Shown piece after piece: positions 13,802-21,079 of a stretch of DNA of 34,137 bases. The first letter of the stretch is position 1. Each line of letters begins with the position of its first letter. Location of the stretch: contig VXZK01000270.1 of assembly GCA_009845545.1 (NCBI GenBank), positions 1-34,137 of the forward strand. The letters run 5' to 3'. Position numbers and translations under genes: made by a program. This DNA comes from Candidatus Poribacteria bacterium. GTDB taxonomy: Bacteria > Poribacteria > WGA-4E > WGA-3G. The notes under the pieces are model-generated. The model did no database searches and was not told the DNA's origin. It saw nothing but the letters and a program-made list of their open reading frames with translations.

Positions 13802-16333
13802 CTACGGATTGTCCCCGTACGCGGGTTCTTTTGCTGGACGGATGTTCCATTTTTCAAAGGCAGCCTTGAAGGACTTCGCTTTCTCTCCAAGGTACAGGTA
13901 TTCGATGCTGCTCAGGGGTACGGATACTTCTCCGTAGATGGATGAACGTCCTATCAGTTTACCCTCTTGAACTTCAAGCGGCTCGAAAATTAGCATTGAA
14001 CCGTCGGTCAATGTGACGCGAACCTCAGATTGAATGGCTTTCGGAAACTTTCGGCTTTCGGCTTTGAGTAAAAGAGGTTCTTGTTTATCAGATTCATCTT
14101 TTCCAAGTGCTGAAGACTGAAGAGTGTTATCGCTAACATCAACGATCCGTGCCACGCGGTCTATCGGGACAGAAAACTTGCGCAATTTTGAATCAAACTG
14201 AAGCATCTGCCCGTTGAGACCTAAGAATTTACCGCGCATCATATCATCCGTATTCGCCACGAGGATGTGGTTCGGGGGATGATCGCGGTTGAAACGCGGC
14301 ACGGTTAAGGCGCGTTCCAATTCCTTGTCTAACTTGTTAGTTTTGGGTTTATGGAGTGCAGTGGGGAATTCCATCCAATCTGGGTTTGGAAGTTCCATCC
14401 AATCTGGGTTTGGAAGTTCCATCCAATCTGGGTTTGGGGCCTTTCCAGGTCCTTTGTTATTTCTTATCAATAGCATCGCGCCATCTTTCGACTTTATTAG
14501 GTTAAAATCACCTGTGATTGCTTTCTTTTTACCGTCTTTTGAAATTTCAAATACTTTGATTTTGTGATTTTGGGGTAGGTTTTCGCCTTCTGTCAAAGTG
14601 AGTGTAATGGAATGCCTGCGGTTTGTCGTGTGTATGTTGTCGATGCTTGGCACCGATGTTCTATCGGAGAACTCGAAGGCTTTTATCGTTGCCGAATCCA
14701 AGTGCTGAGCACTGATAAACGACGATTGAAAACTGATGGTCTTTCCATCATAATCTGTGATCTGACACGGAAAGGTCTCTCCGGTCTGCAGATGTAAAGC
14801 GTGAGGGAATTGTGCAGTGTCAAAGTGTCCGGATGCTTTCGATGTAGGTTGTAGAAAGCGTCTGATATGAGCTGCACGGTTGTTCGCTAACCGCACGGGT
14901 TTCAATGCTCCGAGGGATTCCCATTGTGTGGACAATATACCTCGGTTTTCAGTAAATAAGACGCGTCCGCGTAGATTTCCCGTGGCATGAAACAACATGT
15001 CCGTGTTTTGAATCGTCCCGTTGGTTTCGTGCTTTGTATCAAAATGAAGTCGTGATGCACCCGCGAGCGAACACGTTACTGGATCGTCAGCGAAAGCCGT
15101 CTGGAGGATCACACGCTCTGAGTTTATTTCTGTAACCTTGCCGCGCAAAACAACCTCATCGGGATATTTTAAAGTAACAGATTGATCCAGTGCTGCTGAT
15201 GGGATCCCTGGTTGAACGATACGGCTAACCTGCTGTGGATCTATATCTTGCCGCGTTCCATCTGTATCAAGCACGTAGGTGTTGTCTTTCTGAACAAATA
15301 GTTCGCCTTGAACTATTTGCCCATTCATCATATAAACGCGTGGTTTGGAAAAATCTACTTGCTGCGATGTTGGCTCGGCAGTCGGTTGACGATACACCTT
15401 TAATGCTCGCACTGTCAGACCTTTGCCTCGATTCTGAATATAGACACCTGATTCTTTGACCGTCGGTTTGACTCCCTCCAGTTCCAGCAGCAAATTGCCG
15501 GTGAAATCAAACACCCTTAGCACGCCAACACTTTCGTCATAAGTAAGTCGCAAATGGAGTTCGTGTTGTTCTGGCTGAATTGTTAACACAGGTTGAAGCA
15601 GTGTGCCTTGAACAGCGACGAGTTTGTCGCTCCAGACTTCCAACCGTAGTGCCTGATATAGGTCCTTGCCGAATGCAAAAGTAAAATTCGGAGGATGTCC
15701 GGTAAATGCCAATGCTAAGTCAATCTCAAAGTGCTTGGGCCACTTGAACGCGTGGAAGAGTTTTGCTCTATTGCGACTTGTCCGTGGATGACCTTCATTA
15801 TCCTGATGCCAATTATCCTGATGCCAATTATAACTTGATTCATGTAAAACCAGAGGTATAAGATCATCTATATCTTTCTTCGTCGTGGGTGATTTCCAAT
15901 TCGTCAGTTGGGAGCCGTCAAAAAGAAGGTTAGAGTGGTTTCGATGTTCAAGGCTGCGAACTGCCGCACGCTTTACTCGAAATTGACCGTGCCGCTTGCT
16001 GGAAAAGAGGAAGGTATTGTCATCGGAACCGATGAGGTCTGCTATCCAGACATCGCCGGATACGGTTCTGACGCGAAAGGTTTCCGTTGCAGGGTTAGGC
16101 GTTTTCGGGAAAACCACTGAATTCAATACATCGATATCAACCACCAGATCGTCCAAAAAGTATGGCGATGCCCAACGGATTGTTCCTGCGCTGCTTTCCT
16201 GTAGCTGACCCGGAAGGTTGCCGCCATTTTTCCAGCGTAACAACATATGCGCTTCCTCAGCCTGTACGGTTGGCAACCCTAAGACCCATACGACTAAGAC
16301 CGTGATCAGTATCTTTTTTAGGTTTCGCCGCAT
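13802..16333 (-). CDS. Exported protein of unknown function, tandem paralog 1
   Basis: 843 residues from the ATG at 16333, chosen for its ribosome site (AGGAG) and signal peptide; a longer frame to 16435 overlaps the upstream gene. The signal peptide ends near VQAEEA. A short beta module follows (LLRWKNGGNLPGQL...), then a concanavalin-like region opening with LLFDGSQLTNWK, reminiscent of DUF1080-type folds, then several modules of one plan: xxxxxGxxxxGxL, strands, and an Ile/Val-rich end (for example VYMMNGQIVQGEL and HLQTGETFPCQI). No catalytic site was recognised. It contains two in-frame tandem duplications. Its end is about 11 residues shorter than paralog 2 because of the IS junction. 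It starts 20 bases after paralog 2. Confidence 0.82.
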   Translation of the reverse strand: MRRNLKKILITVLVVWVLGLPTVQAEEAHMLLRWKNGGNLPGQLQESSAGTIRWASPYFLDDLVVDIDVLNSVVFPKTPNPATETFRVRTVSGDVWIADLIGSDDNTFLFSSKRHGQFRVKRAAVRSLEHRNHSNLLFDGSQLTNWKSPTTKKDIDDLIPLVLHESSYNWHQDNWHQDNEGHPRTSRNRAKLFHAFKWPKHFEIDLALAFTGHPPNFTFAFGKDLYQALRLEVWSDKLVAVQGTLLQPVLTIQPEQHELHLRLTYDESVGVLRVFDFTGNLLLELEGVKPTVKESGVYIQNRGKGLTVRALKVYRQPTAEPTSQQVDFSKPRVYMMNGQIVQGELFVQKDNTYVLDTDGTRQDIDPQQVSRIVQPGIPSAALDQSVTLKYPDEVVLRGKVTEINSERVILQTAFADDPVTCSLAGASRLHFDTKHETNGTIQNTDMLFHATGNLRGRVLFTENRGILSTQWESLGALKPVRLANNRAAHIRRFLQPTSKASGHFDTAQFPHALHLQTGETFPCQITDYDGKTISFQSSFISAQHLDSATIKAFEFSDRTSVPSIDNIHTTNRRHSITLTLTEGENLPQNHKIKVFEISKDGKKKAITGDFNLIKSKDGAMLLIRNNKGPGKAPNPDWMELPNPDWMELPNPDWMEFPTALHKPKTNKLDKELERALTVPRFNRDHPPNHILVANTDDMMRGKFLGLNGQMLQFDSKLRKFSVPIDRVARIVDVSDNTLQSSALGKDESDKQEPLLLKAESRKFPKAIQSEVRVTLTDGSMLIFEPLEVQEGKLIGRSSIYGEVSVPLSSIEYLYLGEKAKSFKAAFEKWNIRPAKEPAYGDNP
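14037..14068. repeat. Heptad repeat inside paralog 1
   Basis: CTTTCGG occurs at 14037-14043, 14048-14054 and 14055-14061, followed by CTTTGAG. The unit lies in the linker before the last beta module, at the same place as a longer heptad element in paralog 2. Confidence 0.55.
14369..14440. repeat. Three 24-bp tandem repeats inside paralog 1
   Basis: The unit TTCCATCCAATCTGGGTTTG plus GAAG occurs at 14369-14392 and 14393-14416, with a slightly changed third copy at 14417-14440. On the minus strand each copy encodes the eight residues NPDWMELP, so the tandem adds protein repeats without a frame change. Near identity implies recent slippage. Confidence 0.9.
15797..15826. repeat. 15-bp direct duplication inside paralog 1
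   Basis: ATTATCCTGATGCCA is repeated back to back (15797-15811 and 15812-15826). It encodes WHQDN twice and keeps the frame. Confidence 0.85.
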
Positions 16334-16353
16334 TTTACTTCTCCTAAGAGGTG

Positions 16354-18879
16354 TCACCGGTCTCTGGTTCTTGCGTTCTGGCTTGGTGAAGGCTTGTCTT
16401 CGTACGCTGGTTCTTTCGCTGGATGGACGACCCATTCTTCATAGACGGACTTGAATGATTTTGCCTTTTCACCAAAATGGAGATATTGGATGCTATCTAC
16501 AGGCACCGATACTTTGTCGTAGATTGACGAGCGTCCCAATAATTTACCCTCTTTGACTTCAAGCGGTTCAAAAATTAAAATTGGGTTGTCAGTCAACGTA
16601 ACACGTATCTCAGACTGAATGGCTGTCGGTTGTCGGTTGTCGGAAACCGTCAGAGGAAGAGGGTTTTGTCCATTCTGATTGCTGACTGCTGACTGCTGCT
16701 TGCTGTCAGTGCTGACCTCAACGACTCGTGCGACACGGTCTATTGGAAGGGAGAACTTCCGCAACTTTGAATCGAATTGAATTGTTTGTCTGCTGATGCC
16801 TAAGAGTTTCCCTCGCTTCAAATCACCGTTACTTGCGACAAGAATGTGGTTCGGTGGATCGTCGCGGTTAAAACGCGGCACGGTTAACGCCCGTTCCAAT
16901 TTCGCATCAAGTTTCCGACTTCTTGTTTCAAGCGGATCAAAGATGAGTTCAACCCCACGTTTAAGAGCGACGGCATCGTTTATAGCAAAGTCCCCTTCAA
17001 CCTTAACCCACTTCGGTTGCTCCTCTTTTTTATCCGAAAGTATGATTATTTCGACGTTACCATCTTTAGCTCTACGCGTTACAGCATTCAAAATTCGACC
17101 ATCTTCCAATATAACGCGATGTTTACCTTTCCCACCTGTGATCGTAATAGGGTTTCGGTTTTCTGTTCTCGTCCGTGTTTTTTTCCCAGAGAACTCAATA
17201 CCTTTCACATGTCCCGAATCTATGTGCTGTACACTGATAAACGGCGATTGAAAACCGATGCTCGCTTCATCGTAGGACAAAACTTGACAGGGAATGACTT
17301 CTCCGTTCTTCAGGTGTAACAGATGCGGAAACTGCGCCGTATCAAAAGGTTTCTGCTTTGATACGCGTTGCAAGGTCCTCTCTACACGCGTGCCTCGGGC
17401 GTTCGCCAACCGCACGAATTCGGATGCTCCCACCGGCTTCCATCGAAGACTGGCGACATTTTTACTGTGAAATGAAATATGACCCCGGAGACTCCCGGAC
17501 TCATAAAACAGTTTGTCGTAATCTTCAACGGGTGCGTGCGTTTTGGTCGTTGACTCAAACTTAAGCAGTGAAGCACCAGCAAGTGAGGATGTTATTGGTT
17601 CGTCCACGAATGCGGTCTGTAGTTGCAGGTTATCAGAATTCAATTGTGTGATTTGCCCACGCAGCACAGTTCCGTCAATATATGTCAAGGTCGTAGGTTG
17701 AGCGGTTGTTTTCAACGTGATACCGGGTTGAACGACGCGATCAATCTGCTGCAAATCAATATCGCGTTGCGTTCCATCTGTATCAAGAACGTAACTTCGG
17801 TCTTTGTCAACAAATAGTCTACCGGGAACGATCTCTCCACTCATCATGTAGACGCGCGGTTTGGAAGCACCGATTTGCCGGTTCGTCATCTCGGTCGGTT
17901 GCCGGTAGGCCCTTAACCTCCGGACAGTTAGGTCCTGTCCGCGGTTATAAATGTAGATTCCAGATGCCTCGACAGTCGGTTTGACACCATCTAATTTCAA
18001 CAGCACATTGCCATTCAAATCAAGCACCTTCAGGACACCCGCGTTTTCGCCATCTGTATTTTCGTGATAGGTGATCCGCAAGCGGAAGTTTCGACGATCG
18101 GGCTGAATCGTCAACACAGGTTCAAAGAGTGTGCCTTGGACGACGACAAGTTCGTTGACCCAGGTTTCCAAGCGGACTGTCTCGTAGAGGTTTTTGCCGA
18201 GTGCGAAAACAAAGCTGGGGGGGCGTGCGTTAGATGCCAACTCCAGATCAATCTCAAAACGTTTGGGCCAGTCGAAAGCGTGGAAGATGTTTGCCTTGGC
18301 GATCTTGGTCTGTGGGCGACCGCCGCGATCTGAATGCCAACTCGGTTGAGCCTCTTGTTCTTGTGGGAACAGAACTACTCCGTTGCCTCCGTTGCCATTA
18401 TCTTGTTCAGGGAGTTTCCAAGCTGATAGTTGGGAACCGTCAAAAAGAAGATTGGAATGTTCTCGGCTCTCAAGTGTATAAATCATCTCCCGATTCACTC
18501 GAAACTCGCCGTGCCGCTTGCTGGAAAAGAGGAGTGTGTTGTCATCTGAGCCGATGATATTTGCCATCCAGATGTCGCCCGATACCGTGCCGACGCGAAA
18601 AGCCTCTGTTACTGACACTCCGCGCCCAGTAACAGGCGAGGACTCCTGTTTCGGGAAAACGATTGAATCCAATACATTGATATCAACAATCAAATCATCG
18701 GAAAAGTGTGGTGATGACCAATGGATTTTCCCCGATTTGCTTTCTAATAGTTGACCCGGAAGCGTATCACCATTTTTCCAATGCAATACGGTTTCTGTTT
18801 CTTCAGCGTGTGTGAACGGAAGCCACAATATCGCCAGTGCTACGATTGCGACAAGTATCTTTTTTCGATTCCACTGCAT
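16354..18879 (-). CDS. Exported protein of unknown function, tandem paralog 2
   Basis: 841 residues with a signal peptide (IVALAILWLPFTHAEE) and the same order of parts as its neighbour: an N-terminal LHWKNGDTLPGQL module, a concanavalin-like region starting LLFDGSQLSAWK, repeated GxxxxGxL beta modules, and a conserved RALTVPRFNRDDPPNHILVA block. It clearly arose by gene duplication. The middle linker differs: the GKHRVILEDGRIL module replaces the repeat-bearing linker of paralog 1. A heptad repeat element adds the Gln/Ser-rich stretch TDSKQQSAVSNQNGQ. The ribosome site AAGGAG precedes the ATG, and the gene starts 17 bases after the terpene-cyclase-fold gene, so they are probably one operon. 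Confidence 0.82.
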   Translation of the reverse strand: MQWNRKKILVAIVALAILWLPFTHAEETETVLHWKNGDTLPGQLLESKSGKIHWSSPHFSDDLIVDINVLDSIVFPKQESSPVTGRGVSVTEAFRVGTVSGDIWMANIIGSDDNTLLFSSKRHGEFRVNREMIYTLESREHSNLLFDGSQLSAWKLPEQDNGNGGNGVVLFPQEQEAQPSWHSDRGGRPQTKIAKANIFHAFDWPKRFEIDLELASNARPPSFVFALGKNLYETVRLETWVNELVVVQGTLFEPVLTIQPDRRNFRLRITYHENTDGENAGVLKVLDLNGNVLLKLDGVKPTVEASGIYIYNRGQDLTVRRLRAYRQPTEMTNRQIGASKPRVYMMSGEIVPGRLFVDKDRSYVLDTDGTQRDIDLQQIDRVVQPGITLKTTAQPTTLTYIDGTVLRGQITQLNSDNLQLQTAFVDEPITSSLAGASLLKFESTTKTHAPVEDYDKLFYESGSLRGHISFHSKNVASLRWKPVGASEFVRLANARGTRVERTLQRVSKQKPFDTAQFPHLLHLKNGEVIPCQVLSYDEASIGFQSPFISVQHIDSGHVKGIEFSGKKTRTRTENRNPITITGGKGKHRVILEDGRILNAVTRRAKDGNVEIIILSDKKEEQPKWVKVEGDFAINDAVALKRGVELIFDPLETRSRKLDAKLERALTVPRFNRDDPPNHILVASNGDLKRGKLLGISRQTIQFDSKLRKFSLPIDRVARVVEVSTDSKQQSAVSNQNGQNPLPLTVSDNRQPTAIQSEIRVTLTDNPILIFEPLEVKEGKLLGRSSIYDKVSVPVDSIQYLHFGEKAKSFKSVYEEWVVHPAKEPAYEDKPSPSQNARTRDR
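16624..16708. repeat. Heptanucleotide repeat element inserted in paralog 2 coding sequence
   Basis: TGTCGGT, TGTCGGT and TGTCGGA (16624-16644) form one arm. TCTGATT, GCTGACT, GCTGACT, GCTGCTT and GCTGTCA (16674-16708) form the other. Between them is a 29-base core. The block is in frame and adds a Gln/Ser/Asn-rich linker just before the last beta module. Confidence 0.7.
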
Positions 18880-18896
18880 TGCTTTTCTCCTTTTCC

Positions 18897-19961
18897 CTAT
18901 CTCTCGTAGATTGGTAATAGGCGGTAATTTAATGCCAAAGTGAGAACAGCCATTCCGGTTGCGTATGCACTGCCGTAGCTGCTCGTGAAGCTGCCGTCTT
19001 CTTGCTGCATCCCTTGAAGCTTCTCAATGATCCGTTGATTCCAAACTTGCCATGCTTTAAGATCGCTTTGGAAGAGTGCCTGTGCCATGTAGTAGAGATT
19101 ATAGAAGGCGTACCCGCTGCGTGTATTTTGATCCATTCTGCGTTTAATGAACTCGGAGGTGGATTTGTATTCTGGGGTATCCTTCCTTTTTCCGATTGCG
19201 TAAACGAGTGTTGCGATCGCTGTCCGAGTGACGCTGTCGCCGTGGCTGCTCATCGGTTGGTAAGAGACACCGCCGCCTCGCATCGTGCAGGTCTGAAAAA
19301 AAGTTAATGCCTTATCAATCGCTTCGTTAGGTACCTCAATACCGGCGTTTCGCGCGCCGAGTATGCCCATCAACACGGTGCCAGCCACGGTTGTGTCGGC
19401 ATCTTGGGATCCTGGCGAGTACCGCCAAGCCCCCCAAGGATTCTTCTCTTGTGCAGTCAATGCACACCGCACCGCGAGTTCCAGAGCCTCGCCGATGGTG
19501 CGTCGCCGATTAGCAGGGGTTTCACTCCCTTTCCAGAGGAGTTCTTCATTTACTGCACCATACGCTTCAGATAGTGCTAACATTGCAAAACCGTGGTGGT
19601 ACATTGACCCGTGACCGTAACCTGTCATGTACCCGGTTTTGGGATTCTGATTAATAATCATATTGCGCAAGGCTTTACGGATATGCGTGGCATAGGGACC
19701 GTAATCCGGGTCCTCGCCACTCGCCATAAATGCCATGACACAAATCCCCGTGATTCCTGCGCCGTTCTGTCCGCTTGGCCAGCTGCCGTCCTCGAGTTGC
19801 GTGTTAGCGAGATACCGCAAACTCCGGTCGTTGATGCTTCTAACCGCTGGTGGTACACCTGTGCCGTAACGGATCGTGGGGTCCTGGGCATAGGTTTCCA
19901 ACATGCTGAACAACATCAGAAAACTGGAAAACCCGATAAGAAGTGTCTGTTTTTTGTTCAT
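18897..19961 (-). CDS. Exported protein with terpene-cyclase/prenyltransferase (squalene-cyclase-like) fold
   Basis: 354 residues from the ATG at 19961 (AAGGAG upstream, signal peptide to about ETYAQD). An earlier in-frame ATG at 20015 would bury the signal. It has repeated QW-like helical motifs: LANTQLEDGSWPSG, NPWGAWRYSPGS and MQQEDGSFTSSYGSAYATGMAVLTLAL, typical of alpha/alpha-barrel cyclase-like proteins. The catalytic DxDD of class II cyclases is replaced by DADTT (187-191), and the protein is exported. It may therefore be a non-enzymatic relative, as in planctomycete MoxR clusters. Function is unknown. It is upstream of, and close to, the two tandem paralogs. Confidence 0.82.
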   Translation of the reverse strand: MNKKQTLLIGFSSFLMLFSMLETYAQDPTIRYGTGVPPAVRSINDRSLRYLANTQLEDGSWPSGQNGAGITGICVMAFMASGEDPDYGPYATHIRKALRNMIINQNPKTGYMTGYGHGSMYHHGFAMLALSEAYGAVNEELLWKGSETPANRRRTIGEALELAVRCALTAQEKNPWGAWRYSPGSQDADTTVAGTVLMGILGARNAGIEVPNEAIDKALTFFQTCTMRGGGVSYQPMSSHGDSVTRTAIATLVYAIGKRKDTPEYKSTSEFIKRRMDQNTRSGYAFYNLYYMAQALFQSDLKAWQVWNQRIIEKLQGMQQEDGSFTSSYGSAYATGMAVLTLALNYRLLPIYER

Positions 19962-20093
19962 TGTTCTGAATCTCCTTACAATTACCTTCCACTCACTTGC
20001 GGAATTGACGTTCAAAATCTGCCTTTATAGATGTAAACACTTCCTGCTGCCAAGGACTCAACATCTCTTGATCTATCAGATTTTTCTGTGAAC
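19962..20093 (-). other. Intergenic, with a possible 23-codon ORF or gene-tail remnant
   Basis: On the minus strand, an open frame running across the glycosidase stop ends at 19993 (TGA). From the ATG at 20064 it would encode 23 residues beginning MLSPWQQEVFTSIK. It looks coding in style (amphipathic, charged) but has no convincing ribosome site. It may be the tail of a lost gene or a chance frame. Confidence 0.3.
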
Positions 20094-21041
20094 CTAATTC
20101 TCTGGAATCATAGCCAAGCCGGTCTGCCATTCCTGCCCTTTTTTACCAGCGTAGAGCATGGCGTAGGTCTCACCGACTTCAAAGATTTGACCTGTCAACA
20201 CACCATCACAATCAAAAGCATCAGGGTCTTCTGAGGGTGTGAATATAGGGTTGTAAGGGTTCGGTTCAAAGGTCTGAAAATCGCGAGTTCGTACATGTCC
20301 GATCCGCCAGACTTCGCCATCGAATCCGCCATAGATAACATGGTAGTACTGCGGCCCTTTGAACAATTCGGTTTCACGAACAGATTTGCTATCCCATGTT
20401 TCCCCACTCCCTGTGAAAATCGGATTGGCAGGATTTTTTGTGACCGCTGCTGGATCGCTCGTTGGTGCGGTGGCGTGACACATCGTGAGTCCTTCTCCAA
20501 ATGACCGTGTCGCCTTCCCGGTATAAACGATGTGAACTGTATCGCCTTCTACCGCTACCGACGGGTGCGTTGAGCCGTGCCGTTCATGTTCGGTATCAGC
20601 TGGAATAACAGGCGTATGCTGGACGCGCCGCCACTCGCCGAGGTCTCCATCGCTCACAAGCAACCCTGTCTGTTCCGGTGTCGTTTTCCCTTTGCCGCGA
20701 TAGTACATGTAAAATCTGCCATCAGCGGGATTTAGGAACGGAAAAGGATACTCAACGGCTGCGTTATCGAAACCGTCTGCTGAGGGTTCAAGAATAGGGT
20801 TCCGCGCGTCCTGCGTGATGTCAGTGAGGTTGTCAATAGGAGCCGTGGCGTGCATTATCAACCAACGAACGCCAACATCCCGTTTACACCAGATATAGTG
20901 TACCGTCCCATCAACGATGATCGCGTGCGTTGCCGCTGCCCAGAGCGGTGGTGGCAGGGCGATGATCGGATTGCCTGTCTCTATCCGCTTGAAGCTGGCG
21001 AATAGTTCAAACGGGATCGCATCTCTGTTTGCCTCTATCAT
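20094..21041 (-). CDS. Five-bladed beta-propeller glycosidase-like protein (GH43/GH32/GH130-like fold)
   Basis: 315 residues without a signal peptide, so probably cytoplasmic. Repeating blade motifs carry NPIIALPP, NPILEPS, TPVIPAD, NPIFTGS and NPIFTPS, each preceded by W/F-rich strands and DG turns (DGTVHYIWC, DGRFYMYYRG, YYHVIYGGFDG). This is the layout of the five-bladed propeller hydrolases and phosphorylases that act on plant or bacterial glycans. Catalytic acids cannot be assigned with confidence; candidates lie in EYPFPF, HPSVAV and DCDG. A strong ribosome site (GGAGG) precedes the ATG. It sits inside the MoxR-type cluster, 38 bases after the DUF4175-like gene. Confidence 0.75.
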   Translation of the reverse strand: MIEANRDAIPFELFASFKRIETGNPIIALPPPLWAAATHAIIVDGTVHYIWCKRDVGVRWLIMHATAPIDNLTDITQDARNPILEPSADGFDNAAVEYPFPFLNPADGRFYMYYRGKGKTTPEQTGLLVSDGDLGEWRRVQHTPVIPADTEHERHGSTHPSVAVEGDTVHIVYTGKATRSFGEGLTMCHATAPTSDPAAVTKNPANPIFTGSGETWDSKSVRETELFKGPQYYHVIYGGFDGEVWRIGHVRTRDFQTFEPNPYNPIFTPSEDPDAFDCDGVLTGQIFEVGETYAMLYAGKKGQEWQTGLAMIPEN

Positions 21042-21079
21042 TCAATCCTCCACTATTTTATCGAGAGATTAGAATATCT

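Noticed and set aside
13005..13850. Treating the tnpB frame as starting at the ATG at 13850
   Set aside because: The first 16 or so codons are the out-of-frame end of the neighbouring paralog gene, so that start is an accident of the junction.
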